A stretch of 64,000 nt of DNA from Ixodes scapularis (Eukaryota; Arthropoda; Arachnida; Ixodida; Ixodidae). The notes under the pieces are model-generated. The model ran no database searches. It was given only the letters and a program-made list of their open reading frames with translations, and was not told the origin of the DNA. Shown piece after piece: positions 48,101-58,084 of the stretch (position 1 is the first letter of the stretch; every line of letters begins with the position of its first letter). Both the position numbers and the translations under genes were made by a program. The stretch spans positions 46,254,745-46,318,744 of the forward strand of contig NW_024609837.1 in NCBI RefSeq assembly GCF_016920785.2. Reading direction: 5' to 3'.

Positions 48101-48957
48101 ATCGCTGTCACTAAGACTCCCAAGCTGCAATCCAAATGCCATGTTACAAAGCCAGTGATTTAATAGTAGCAGCGGTACTAATGACTCTGTAGCGGACAAG
48201 CCAACTGGGCGCAGGGGAGAAAAAGGTGGTACGCGGGCAAGAAGGCTCGAGAGGAACACATTAACGAAACATCTCTGCGATGTATACTGATGTAAATATT
48301 TACATCACTATACATAGCAGCCTTCTTGAAAGCATGAGGAAAGGACGAAATTTCCACCATAATATCCCCATCCCGCCTTGCGGCTACCTAAAAATTTACA
48401 CTTTTGTTTGCAGCTCTTGAGCAATGTCAGTTTGGCTTCCCCTGATCTAGGCCGACCGCCTATAGGATGACCACCTGTTTCACAACCTTTTATGGAAACA
48501 TTCGTTGATTGACCAGTTGATGCGCATGTCTAAAATTCTCGGGTTCTTCCTCAGTATTAACTTGGTTTTCATAACTTTCAGATTGTTTTGGAGTGTCCTG
48601 ATAAAATTTTCCAAACACCTTGATGCTGACCATGATGATTGCATTTTAGAGACAGAGTCACACACAAACAGGCAGAGGATTATTGCTATAATTCATATTA
48701 ATTGTGTCAAAACTGAGAACCTTGCAATAATAATATCAGCAGAAAACCCTGCATGAACTTTACACACATTAAGGAAAATAAATCGCAAGGGAAATTTTCT
48801 GGAGTATTGCGAGAAATTCCCTAGAGTCACGTGCACTTCTGTTTCCTGCGTAATCATTGGTTGGGCCATTCCCCCATAAAATCTCATATGGTGACATTTG
48901 GTACAATGACCTTGTATGATTATAGTGCAATTAAATGCAAAGGTGCAAGCGAGCTGG
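45110..48957. other. Non-coding interval with CpG-rich zone at 46.7-47.0 kb
   Basis: 46.38-46.47 kb carries GCCCGTCGGACGAGTGAGA and CTCCTCCGACGCCGGAAGTGA, also found around 57.95-58.07 kb. The CpG-rich zone 46.72-47.0 kb (GGGCGTGGC, many CGCG) could be a promoter, but no exon follows. A near-perfect donor on the minus strand (GCT|GTAAGTGAG at about 47.07 kb) has no supported exon. A 14-bp G run lies at 47134-47147. A perfect 20-bp palindrome TGATGTAAATATTTACATCA is at 48288-48307. Confidence 0.4.
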
Positions 48958-49192
48958 ACAAGGATGACGAAAATATTTTCTGGAGAAGGGGAACAAGAGG
49001 GACAAACGACGCCTAACCCTTGGTTAGTTCAGTTGGTAAAGCGCTCCACCGGTAATGGAGAGGCCCCGGTTCGATACCCGGACCAGGCGGATTTTTTCGG
49101 TCGCTCACCGGTCACCTAGCTGTGTTTGGATTTGTGTCTGTTCTTCGTCCCTCTTGTTCCCCTTCTCCAGGAATTATTTTCGTTAACCTTGT
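48958..49192. mobile_element. Hairpin element enclosing a tRNA-like sequence
   Basis: The arms at 48958-49010 (ACAAGGATGACGAAAATATT...GGGAACAAGAGGGAC) and 49140-49192 (TTCGTCCCTCTTGTTCC...TTTTCGTTAACCTTGT) pair over some 50 bp with few mismatches; the middle 25 bp are almost perfect. The loop carries a tRNA-like sequence. The stem shares the GGACAAGGA / TCCCTCTTGTTCC type of sequence seen in the 61.68-kb hairpin retroposon, so this looks like a composite SINE. Confidence 0.65.
49018..49089 (+). repeat. tRNA-Thr(GGT)-like sequence in the hairpin loop
   Basis: The acceptor strands CCTTGGT and ACCAGGC pair at six of seven positions; TTAGTTCAGTTGGTA is an A box, the anticodon stem CTCCA/TGGAG is perfect with loop CCGGTAA (anticodon GGT), and CCCCGGTTCGATACCCGG forms the T arm with one mismatch and a B box. 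Position 33 is C instead of U and the T stem is flawed, so it is more likely a SINE head than a working tRNA gene, although a functional gene is not excluded. Confidence 0.5.
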
Positions 49193-50095
49193 TTGAATAA
49201 ATTTCTCTGAACCTTTTTAGTTTATTTTACATTACCTTTGCTCTCCTGACAATATCCTCATCATGAGACCCACGGCTAGACTACATTATTTTGCTATAGT
49301 CCCGTCTCTTCACTCTACATGATCCTTTCAGCTGCGCACACTTATATTTCTGCACTAAATATTTTGTTTCATTTCTCTGCTTATTCTTCCATCTCATTTA
49401 CTTCTATGCCCCCTATAATGGTAGATCCTTTTTGTTTACCTTCCCTCCACAATCTTTCATTGATTAATCATATTTCACACTTAGACCACCATTCATACAT
49501 AGACCACCATTAACTGAAGCGACCTTAAAATTTGTATGATTCTTCAAAAATAATTTGTGTGAAAGAGCAAAGCCTATGTGTCGATCAGTCGAGCTGGAGT
49601 TCTATGTGAGCTAGGTTAGCCTGTGTCTATGCAAGGGAATGATCAATTGAACTAATGACTGACGGGGTAGCTGGAGATGACTTCCTGTATGTAATTACTG
49701 TTTCAGAAGTCAGATGGTACAGAACTGTGGAGAGATACCTTAATTAATAAATGAACTCTCTAAGTGTAGGAACTATTAAACAGCGAAGCAGTATAAAAAA
49801 AGCATTATTCTTGTACACCATTGCTTATGCAACTTAACAGTTTTACGCCTCACGGGTTCCTCACCACTGAAAGTTTTGATTGTTACTGTTTTATACTCAT
49901 TTAATAAATAAAATAAAATAGCTATACCACCATGTGTTTTATTTTACGTACACATTGTAGTGCAAAGTCCTGGCTGAAACTAAGACGTGTTTTGTACACC
50001 ATTTTATTTGCGCTAACCTTATAATTGGGAGATAACATATGCTTCATCACAATAGCAACATTGCTGAAGTAAAGGTTTCAAGACACAAATACGAT
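49193..50095. other. Non-coding AT-rich interval
   Basis: No supported gene or element in about 0.9 kb. Confidence 0.5.
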
Positions 50096-50560
50096 TATCC
50101 CAGAAGTCTGCTTGCCCCTGGAAGGACATTTTTCAATAATATCTGTGCAGTAAAAAGCCCACAAGCGCGCTTGTCATTACAAACGCACGCTATCCAGAAA
50201 ATAAAGACCCACAAAAGCGGTTCTCCCTACAAGAATGTGCCTTGTGGAACAGTTTGAAACTCAGAAAAGGGTTTGAATCCTGGAAAGAGGGCTTCCCCCT
50301 ACTAAATGCTGTATGGCGGGAAAGCGGCGCGCCAATTAACCAGCAAGTGCTCTTCCCCTGGAGGTATTTTCCTTGCGGGAAAGCGAAGAACCAGCAAGCA
50401 TACTTGTCCCTTGCAAGGAGGTGGAAAAGCAGTAGACCTAACATCCCATAAGCGCGCTTCTCCCTGCAACACTGTGTTTTGCAGGAAAGCAAGAAACCTG
50501 CAAGTGCGCTTCACCTTACGATATATTGTACTGCAGAAAAGCTGCCTAGAGAGACTTCAT
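50095..50560. repeat. Diverged tandem repeat, unit about 52 bp
   Basis: Units begin CTTCTCCCTGCAA... or CTTCCCCTGGAGG... and share a core like TTGCGGGAAAGCRAGAAACC followed by (A)GCAAGYGCGCTT. At least five successive units can be read with strong drift and length variation. ORFs crossing them on both strands are a by-product of the repeat. Confidence 0.55.
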
Positions 50561-52770
50561 TATCTACATTTACTGCAAGAAATCCATACGCGAATTTCGG
50601 CCTCCTAAGAGCACTTATGGCAATAGGCTGCATTGATTGACTGAACATGACTTTACAATTAACCAAATTAGTTATCTCAATGGCAAAATAAAGAAACAAA
50701 AAAAAAAGATTTCATTTAAATTGCTCTCAAAACAATATTTCGAGAGAAATATTACTTCTCTCAAAATATTAATTATACTAGAATACGCAAGATCAACCAC
50801 AGATATATACTTCAGTCTGTATTTCTGTTTCTATACCTTTCTATGCTGGTATTTGAGTTTGTATGCATGTTCATGCACAGTTTTTTTTGTTCTTGACTCT
50901 ACATTTCCCCTTCTTTTGCGATACTTGAGCTGAAAATTAGAGTGCTCACTTTTCCCATTTAATTTTGCCTCGAATAAGTCTTATATTTACTCATTATCCT
51001 CATATGTATATTACTTGATAATTATTTACATGGAATAAAAAGAAAATGTGCCTGAAAATAATAAAATGCTTGAGGATCCAGTGGTAAAATCAATGGTTTT
51101 CAAATACCTTGTATAAAAATGTTTGATTTCAATGAACACGGTAAAATCGGTATGATTAAAATCATACTTGGGTATAATAGTTCAATTACAGTAATTGTAT
51201 TAATGTAATTCAATCACTTTTCTGGTAATCTGGAATTGTAAATAATGACTTTTGGCTACAAGGAACTGCAATTATAATTTATTTACTTTCTAGCATCAGT
51301 AATTAAACACTTTGAGGTACAATTGCAATTAATTTGGCATGGCTTTCCGGTGCCGACAGAACACGTCTGAAAGTCTCAGCGTTCGCACGAGCGGCCTATT
51401 GCTCGGTGACGCACTCCCACACATAGACATGCACACACACGCACAACAGAAGTAGCATCGCATTGTTTGTTACTTACACCGTGGGCTGAGAGACAATCCT
51501 CTTTGGTGCCTACCTCAATGGCACTGTGTAGCGCCGTCTGCGGTGCAAGCAGAAAGCAATAGCATAGACATGCCAATATATTTTATGAAAAGAATTGAGC
51601 TTCAGCTTTCAGTAGACGTTGCAGATATAGTGCTGGCAAAAAAGGCTGTCATTTGTGGCCGTCAAATCAGGAGGGTCAGCGACAGGGTTATTATAACCAT
51701 CTTTATTTTGGGTGGCCAAAAACAACCACATCAGTCTTCCCCGTGGTGCAGCAACACAAACAATAACTCCAACAAAGAAAAATTCTAAACACACATAAAA
51801 TCAACGGACAAATGTAAGATTATCCAAATGACGACGGTACATTGTAACTGATGCAGATATATAAAGGTAAAGTGGAGCGATGGTATTATATAATGACCGA
51901 ATCCGAGAGAGTGACGAGGTATTGCACAGTAAGCAAACATAGAAGCATACAGAATGTGGTTACACATGAAGGAACATGAAACAGTTCAGCTTTAGTTCGC
52001 CTGTAGTTCAGTTTACAAAGGCATCCGTGGGCATCTTCAAAGACTCTCACTCTAAAGTTACGTTGTCGACACTTTGATATCACAATATGGTGGACGTGCC
52101 TGCAAGAAGCAGGAACATCGTTGCACATCACAAAGGCTGTAACAATTTGTTATTACCCATGTGCAATAGGCGTTCGTTGCCTGTAGTAATTAACTTACAG
52201 GTGCGATGTGCAGGAATTTGTGGCTCCCATGTTGACCAAGGCAATAAATTTGTGACCCAAATATGAATGTCTATTATTGTCACTCCCAATAAAAGAAATT
52301 TTTCTACATCGTGTGACAGTGACACCTGGGCTCTGGTTCTCTCGTTTCCCGTAGTACGGCATAGAGACCCAAACCCATGCCATTCAAGAAAGAAAATTGA
52401 GAGCACATGCAGTTGCCTGGTAGAAAAGCAGCTTTTCTGCCAGGCAATTAGAACCCAGTCGTCTGGTAGCTGTGATGCTTGTTTGAATAAGTTGAACAAA
52501 GAAATTGTTAGTTATCAGGGCCAGCAGCCACAAAGTAGGATGACATTGAGAGTATCATGTGCTTCGTCAAAGTATTAATCTGACATTGTCTCGTTATCCC
52601 GCCTTGATCCTGCTGTGCCGTTTCCTGGCGCTGGCAGAACCTAGACAGGGTGGAGCTTCCAGACATGAGAACTGTATTTCTTTTATCCGGACAAGCGGCG
52701 AGCAAGAGTACCAGAATATATAATCTTTCTCAGATTGTTTAGCATGGTATATCGCAAAATCAAAACACCT
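50561..52770. other. Non-coding interval
   Basis: AT-rich; 51.16-51.33 kb has TAATTACAGTAATT-like palindromic AT motifs typical of degenerate transposon ends. The 52128-52578 overlapping ORFs on opposite strands have no recognisable feature. Confidence 0.4.
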
Positions 52771-52903
52771 TAATAGAGGAGCAGGAGGAGGAAGAAAGGA
52801 GGGGGAGGAGCAGGGGACAAGGGGAGGAGCAAGGGAGGAAGAGAGGGTACGGATGTGAAGGAGGGGCATACCCTCCCCTCCTCCTCAAGAGCTGCGCTCT
52901 AAT
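52771..52903. repeat. Purine-rich repeat module ending AGAGCTGCGCTCT
   Basis: GGAGGA-rich polypurine followed by GGGGCATACCCTCCCCTCCT and AAGAGCTGCGCTCTAA. It shares the pyrimidine box and the AGAGC-GCA-GCTCT near-palindrome with the 1117-1525 module, here placed at the opposite end. Confidence 0.55.
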
Positions 52904-53089
52904 TTGGCATTACAGGAAGTTGTAAACGTCTCATCTTTTATAGTAAAAAAATATTTTTGAAAATGCTGTGAACAATTGCCTTTACAATGCACTTTCAGGT
53001 TGTTGGAGTAATCGACCACGTCTCTCCAAACAGTGGTGTTCTTAATACAATGTTAGTATCAAGCGACTTTGCGACAGTGCATTCATGTA

Positions 53090-53790
53090 AAGCTTTTCCT
53101 TATTGCACCAGAGCACGCGGAAAAGCGCATGGGTCCTCGCGGTAAGCCTTCCCACATTGCACCGGTGTATGCGGAAAGCACCAGCTCCCTCTTGGTGACC
53201 TTCCCCACGTTGCACCGGTGCACGCGGAGAAACGCCAGGATTCTTGTGGTTAGCTTTCTTGCATTGCTTCGGTGCACGCGGTGAAGTGCATGTTCTCTCG
53301 CGGTAAGCCTTTCTACATTGCACCGGTGCATGCGGAAAGCACCAGCTCCCTTTTGGTAACTTTTCCCACGCTGCGGCGGTGCACGCGGAGAAGCGCCAGC
53401 GCTCTCGTGGTTAGCTTTCTTGCATTGCTCCGGGGCATGCAGAGAAGCGCATATTCTCTCGCGGTAAGCCTTTCTACATTGCACCGGTGCATACGGAAAG
53501 CACCAGCTCCCTTTTGGTAACTTTTCCCACGCTGCGCCAGTGCACGCGGAGAAACGCCAGCGCTTTCGTGGTTAGCTTTCTTGCTTTGCTCCGGTGCAGG
53601 CAGAGAAGCGCCTGTGCTCTCTCAGTAAGCCTTCCTACATTGCAACGGTGCATGCGGAAAGCACCAACTCTCTTTTGGCATCTTTTCCCACGCTGCGCCG
53701 GTGCACGCGGAGAAACGCCAGTGCTCTCGTGGTTAGCTTTCTTGCATTGCTCTGTTGCACGCAGAGAAGCGCTGGGCATTCTTTGTCGAG
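53090..53790. repeat. 161-bp higher-order tandem repeat (54+54+53 bp subunits)
   Basis: The marker CACCGGTGC(A/T)... recurs at 53160, 53321, 53482 and 53643, exactly 161 bp apart each time. Each period holds three related subunits, all starting CCGGTGCA(C/T)GC(G/A)GA(A/G)A: one ending CCCACGCTG, one ending TTGCATTGCT, one ending CTACATTG. Subunits differ more from one another than from their equivalents in the next period, the definition of a higher-order array. About four periods are present. 161 is not a multiple of three, so the ORFs across it (up to 133 codons) are not evidence of coding. Confidence 0.85.
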
Positions 53791-55099
53791 TACCAGAAAA
53801 AGGGTCCCATGTGCGCTAGCTATTGTTGGGGCAGGATTGATATCAGATGCAGTGTGTTAATGTTATTACTAAGGTATAAGACAAATGGGCACCCCACCAA
53901 ATGTAAGTGCAAGACATAGAAACTGATTTGTAATGCGAAACAATTCATTCACACCATAACACAAAATTACAATTTCCCCGTCTCACTTGAGACTTGGAAA
54001 GAATCCTCGGACTGGGCACAGTATTCCTTAGTTGTTGGTTTCTTCAGAGCCGATTTGCACAAGTAGCAACTTTCTCAGTCTTCGAGGCATTAAGCTTGCC
54101 TCATATTTGGAGCCTTCTTGATACCAGATGTGAGGCCCACAAACGTTTTGCTGTAATTTCCCCAGCCATCGCCTTGACGAAAATAAAGGCAATCACTACA
54201 GAATAACTATATGATCAGGTTAACAAAACCGCTGGAAAAGTCTGAGAATTCTGAAGAGATAACTAGGTAGGCACCCTGAGATAATGCAGCAACAAAACCT
54301 GTTCGGCACGGGAAAGATGATGCTATAATGATTTTAGATCAAGAATGTCACAATTGGGAAACCAAATAAGCTTTCTTTTTTTTATTTCGCCATAATGGAT
54401 GCTGAATCTATCAGCAAAAATGACACGTTAACAATATGCAAACAAAGTGGTGAAATAGCCCATAGGCAAACACTGCAGCAAATCAGCCTGCATTGTGGCT
54501 CACATGCAGCAGACTGAGACAATATATCATAGCCAATATTGTAAGCTTAAAGGGCAGTCTCCTGTTCGAGACTTCAAACCCAACAAAATCATTAGCCCTT
54601 GCATATGCCTGGTTTTGCTGCTTCACACAACACTCTTCAGTAAGTTCTAACACGAAAAAGCCTGGTGGTCCATGGACATGAAGGGTTATCCTGTGTTAGG
54701 AAGTTGCTTACAAAACTTCATTGGCACAATGTGGCCCAAGCTTTTGTTGTACCATTAAACCCCAATTTTCATCCTACACAACTTCCTAGCACAGAACATT
54801 TCTCTATCCGCCACCGAGAATGCGCTCCCTAGCGCATTCTCGGGTGGCCAACAACCTAGCCGAGAGACCTAAATTGAATAAAAAGAAGATTAAAAGCTTT
54901 ACACATCAACAGTGAAAAGTTAACACTATTAAAACAAAGGGCCATGTCATGTTCAATAATTGAGAAGCAGTTGTAGAGCTCGTAATCAAAAAGTTAATTG
55001 ACAAATTTTAGCTAATTATCCAACCGACTGTGATGGATATTTCACCATTCAATGTCTGCAGAGCTTAAGAAATGGATCAATTAACACAGTATCAATACA
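53791..55099. other. Non-coding interval with small hairpin
   Basis: The ORF at 53994-54206 and a following AAAATAAAGG are not enough to call a gene. A short stem CCGAGAATGCGCT / AGCGCATTCTCGG lies at about 54.82-54.84 kb. Confidence 0.4.
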
Positions 55100-55825
55100 A
55101 TAGTCATCTCAATTAAAAAATTAAAACATCTAGAGTCAACATCACTTGTTGACTAGAAAAAAGGCGAAATTAGGTAATTGGTTAGCTAAGAAACTAAAAT
55201 TATTTAATCAACTTTTATTTTTTACTTCACATATATTGCTTTTGGGAAATGGACCCTTTTCAAGTAACAAGGGTTGTCTGGGGAGTTGGTTGCGAAGTAC
55301 AATAGAGGAGCAGCCCAATATGCTTCCGCCCATCAAAACGCATTAACATTGTGCCATTGTATCGGTTTTAGGCGCTTTTTATACCCCATACTAATGACAC
55401 TAAAAAACAAAGCGCCGAAATCGCCTAAATACACACGAAGATTGATGCTGACGATGTTGCTGTCGATTTTGCAGGGCACTGCGTACCTGTGTCCTATGAA
55501 AATGGCGACAGCGGGGGTGTACGCATGCGCAGAAGCTTACTGAAAAAGGTCCGTTAAAGCTTAACCTCAATATGTTCTAGCAGTTCAGTCAAATTTTGAT
55601 AAAGAAATTTCTAGTGGCCGCTACTAGGTCCAAAAATGGCACCCTAATACACGGCATCAAACTGAACCTGAAACACTGTGCAAGAGTCCCGGTGAAGTCA
55701 TTGTTCCGCTCTTTCTTTTGCGTACCTGCGGCCTGGCACGTGGATTGGCGTTATCGCAGCCGGCTCCGCTCGAGCAAGTGGAGCCAGCTGCGGTAGTTCC
55801 GACCCACGTGCCTGCGCCATGACAA
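55100..55825. mobile_element. One-armed foldback MITE (8.81-kb family) split by a second MITE
   Basis: 55.13-55.25 kb (AGAAAAAAGGCGAAATTAGG, TTGGTTAGCTAAG) and 55.56-55.82 kb (GCTTAACCTCAATATG, ACACGGCATCAAACTGAACC, CGTTATCGCAGCCGGCTCC) follow the left arm of the 8808-9622 element in order. The intervening 302 bp are a different MITE. The mirror arm is missing. Confidence 0.7.
55251..55552 (+). mobile_element. GGACC-TTTT-CAAGTAA MITE, copy 2, nested in a foldback arm
   Basis: The ends GGACCCTTTTCAAGTAA and TTACTGAAAAAGGTCC are inverted. It aligns with the 40823-41138 copy in opposite orientation. Being inside another element, it inserted later than that element. Confidence 0.75.
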
Positions 55826-56832
55826 AAAAAAATGGTGTCACTGGCACTATTGCCCTGGCATTGTCTCCTTGGGGTCCTGCTGGATCCTGGCCCTGGCCAT
55901 CCTCTCCAGGATGTTCCGCACTTGCTTGCCCACGACACAGCGAGGACCTGCATACAGTACTTGACATTAGCACCAAAGCTGACAGTCAGCCCAAGCTTTT
56001 CAGCTGGAGCCACCTCAGTCGTTCAAATTGTTAAGGAAGATTTCACAGATAAGTTGCTGTGCCTTTAAACTCTACAAGACACCCATGCGAAAATTCTAAC
56101 TGGGACAAGGAGGTTAGAAGTACTAGGAGGGAGAACGTTGCAATATTGGTGAGGCCTAGTCATAAAAAGTGTAAACGATACCTGTGCAACGCGGAAATTT
56201 GGGTGAGCACCTATCCTCAAGCGAGGGGGAGAAAAGCTGAGGACTTCACTGATGCTGACAGACGCCAGCGGCTAATCTTTCACCTTGCACAAATGCTAGC
56301 TCTGAAAGGGCGATTAAATCGTCGCAACTGGCTCACGAGACAGCTGAAGCGCATGGGCGTACCAACGGGGGAAGCAAGGGCGCGCTTGCTCCCCCCCCCC
56401 CCCCCCTAGTTTTCAGAGTGTGTCGGGGGGGGGGGGGGGGGCAAGGCATGTGTTTTGCCCCTCCTGAAACAGCAGCCACTGGGCAGGGCAAACACTGGCC
56501 GGCGGCGCCCAAGGGATACCAAAGGCACCGCCCCCGACCTTGGGGGAGGGGGGGGTTTGGTTTGCTCCCTCACTCAAAAACAACTTGGTATGCCACTGCT
56601 GAAGCGTTCCTCACCGAGCTGCACCACGCTTTCTTCTACCCGATAACGTGGACTTCACAGAACCTATTATTTATTTTCATCCTCGGTTTTTGACAATAAA
56701 GACTGGTCAACCTTCCATTTTGTGCAGTGTTGGATCCAACCAAGAATCTAGCTCGCCCCGTCCGTGGGTCAATTTTCAGGTCACCTTTTTACGGCCATCC
56801 TGGCAATCGCTGCCGTCCTATATTCGCGCTCT
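55826..56832. other. Repeat-like block with paired C and G runs
   Basis: GCATGGGCGTACCAACGGGG leads into a 16-bp C run (56391-56406), then TAGTTTTCAGAGTGTGTC and a 17-bp G run (56425-56441), and further G-rich patches to 56.56 kb. The 56059-56409 ORF ends in the C run as a proline tail and is not supported as a protein. Confidence 0.45.
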
Positions 56833-57030
56833 TTAGTGCAGTGGCACAATGAACGTTCGTACCTTGTCGCCCATCCGGCTTGGGTGGACGTCGTCGCGGC
56901 CGATCCACTGGTGCCACTCGTCAGCCAGCCCGTCGAGGAACCTGAACCCTTCCCTGCGACACGACCTCCGCAGCAGCGAGTTCACCTCTCGGTATCGATT
57001 ATTGAGAGCCTGGATCTCTGCAGCGTGACT
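56833..57030 (-). pseudogene. SGNH/GDSL esterase-like C-terminal fragment
   Basis: After an acceptor-like CTTAAAATACCAG the minus strand is open to a TAA near 56833 and reads IQALNNRYREVNSLLRRSCR, then FRFLDGLADEWHQWIGRDDV and HPSRMGDK. The D-x-x-H pattern (DDVHPS) followed by G and the preceding helix are the last block of SGNH esterases, with the catalytic Asp-His pair. Such a domain occurs in ORF1 of CR1/L2-group non-LTR elements and in other mobile-element proteins as well as host enzymes. The earlier GDS and GxND blocks are not seen next to it, so this is a fragment or a single exon. Confidence 0.5.
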
Positions 57031-57219
57031 ACGCTGGTATTTTAAGAAAAGGCGATCGTTTCATTGCGTTGCGTTCACAAATACGGGCAGCTAGACGACG
57101 ATATTTTATCGATGTACACGCTCGCACTAATATTGGGGTTAGTAGCGCCGGCGTGCAGGATGACAAGATAAAAATCGGGTCGCCTCTCAGACGCCTAGGA
57201 AAACAACTGCTCGATCCTA

Positions 57220-57414
57220 ATGCCAGTAAACGCCGCAACCTCAACAGCCATCCGGTTATTCAATGGGAAGTACTGGTGCAAGCACTTCACCATCGAATCG
57301 CCGGCTACCAAAGCTCGAGGCATTAATGCTAAACAAAACGCTTCAAATAGTGCGAAAATCAGTCAAAAAAGCTTGCGTGACTGGAGCCGACGGCAGCGCG
57401 AGCAGGAAGGAATG
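57220..57414 (+). CDS. Candidate first coding exon, unrecognised
   Basis: ATG at 57220 opens exactly 65 codons ending at a very strong donor ATG|GTAAGTAC in phase 0. The peptide is polar and basic, with ATKARGINAKQNASNSAKIS and KSLRDWSRRQREQEGM, which could be a DNA-binding helix. No downstream exon was found on the plus strand before the MITE at 57547, and the upstream sequence is open in other frames as well. It may belong to a transposon or a host gene continuing beyond the repeats. Confidence 0.25.
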
Positions 57415-57546
57415 GTAAGTACATACGTGCAGTACGGGTAGTACGGGGCTGGCGGAACTAAAGCCTACAGGGCCAGACGCGAGTCGAGGTCGAGACGCAC
57501 ATGGCAGGGCACGTATCATAACAAAGGCAACATCCGGGGTCGTGGG

Positions 57547-57928
57547 CAGGGTGTAAGATAGACAGGTGGGGAAACGGCCCGTAGAAGCCTACCGCAGCGC
57601 CGTGACCGGATTGTGTACTCATCTGCTCGCGGGTACCCCCGATTTGCGACAGATGGCGCTGCGGTGAGAAGAAAAAAAGTCAGAATCGGATTTGCATGGA
57701 ACTCTATGAGAAAGTGCGCAAAATAAACCAAGAGCAAGACAGTCCTCTATTGAAAATCCACGAGAAACCATCTCCGGAAGTTTAGCCGGTCGCCACCGGT
57801 CGCCCACCCGGAGGGAGAGTTCGTGGTGCTCTACATAGATGGCGCCACAGAAAAAGAGAAAACCGAAGGGGACACAATTCGGTCGCTCATTTGGCTCTCG
57901 TTTCCCCACCTGTCTATCTTACACCCTG
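57547..57928. mobile_element. 382-bp hAT-like MITE with perfect 28-bp TIRs and 8-bp TSD
   Basis: Both ends carry CAGGGTGTAAGATAGACAGG and continue identical (inverted) to GGGGAAACG. The identical 8-mer GTCGTGGG flanks it at 57539-57546 and 57929-57936. An 8-bp duplication with CAGGG ends fits the hAT superfamily. The interior has no transposase and holds a CAGATGGCGCTGCGGTG / GATGGCGCCACAG mirror. Perfect ends and TSD mean a young insertion. Confidence 0.9.
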
Positions 57929-57936
57929 GTCGTGGG

Positions 57937-58080
57937 TGAGACGTTACTTCCGGCGTCGAAGGAGTGATTTCCACACGGCCGTCTCTCCTCCGACGGGTCT
58001 ACGTCACTTCCGGCGTCGGAGGAGTGATTTGCACACAGCTAGGCATCACTCGTCCGACGGGCTTCGGAGGAAGCACTCCC
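57937..58080. repeat. CCGGCGTCGGAGGAGTGATTT repeats
   Basis: ACTTCCGGCGTCGAAGGAGT and ACTTCCGGCGTCGGAGGAGT occur about 65 bp apart, followed by CACTCGTCCGACGGGCTTC; the same words appear inverted at 46.39-46.47 kb. Two partial copies of an unnamed interspersed repeat. Confidence 0.5.
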
Positions 58081-58084
58081 TTAA

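Noticed and set aside
49018..49089. A functional tRNA-Thr gene
   Set aside because: C at position 33, a flawed T stem, one acceptor mismatch, and its place in the loop of a long hairpin favour a SINE head; kept only as tRNA-like.
52128..52578. Two overlapping ORFs of 123 and 103 codons on opposite strands
   Set aside because: Mutual shadows with no motif, and no splice sites making a longer product.
53083..53484. 133-codon ORF with repeated Cys/His-like peptides (MQCRKAYRER...)
   Set aside because: Produced by the 54/161-bp satellite; both strands are open, and a 161-bp period shifts the frame each repeat, so a repeat protein is not supported.
53090..53790. CRISPR array
   Set aside because: Regular spacing comes from contiguous related subunits; there are no unique spacers, and the DNA is eukaryotic.
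56059..56409. 116-codon ORF ending in a proline tail
   Set aside because: The tail is a poly-C run inside a repeat-like block, and the rest has no recognisable features.
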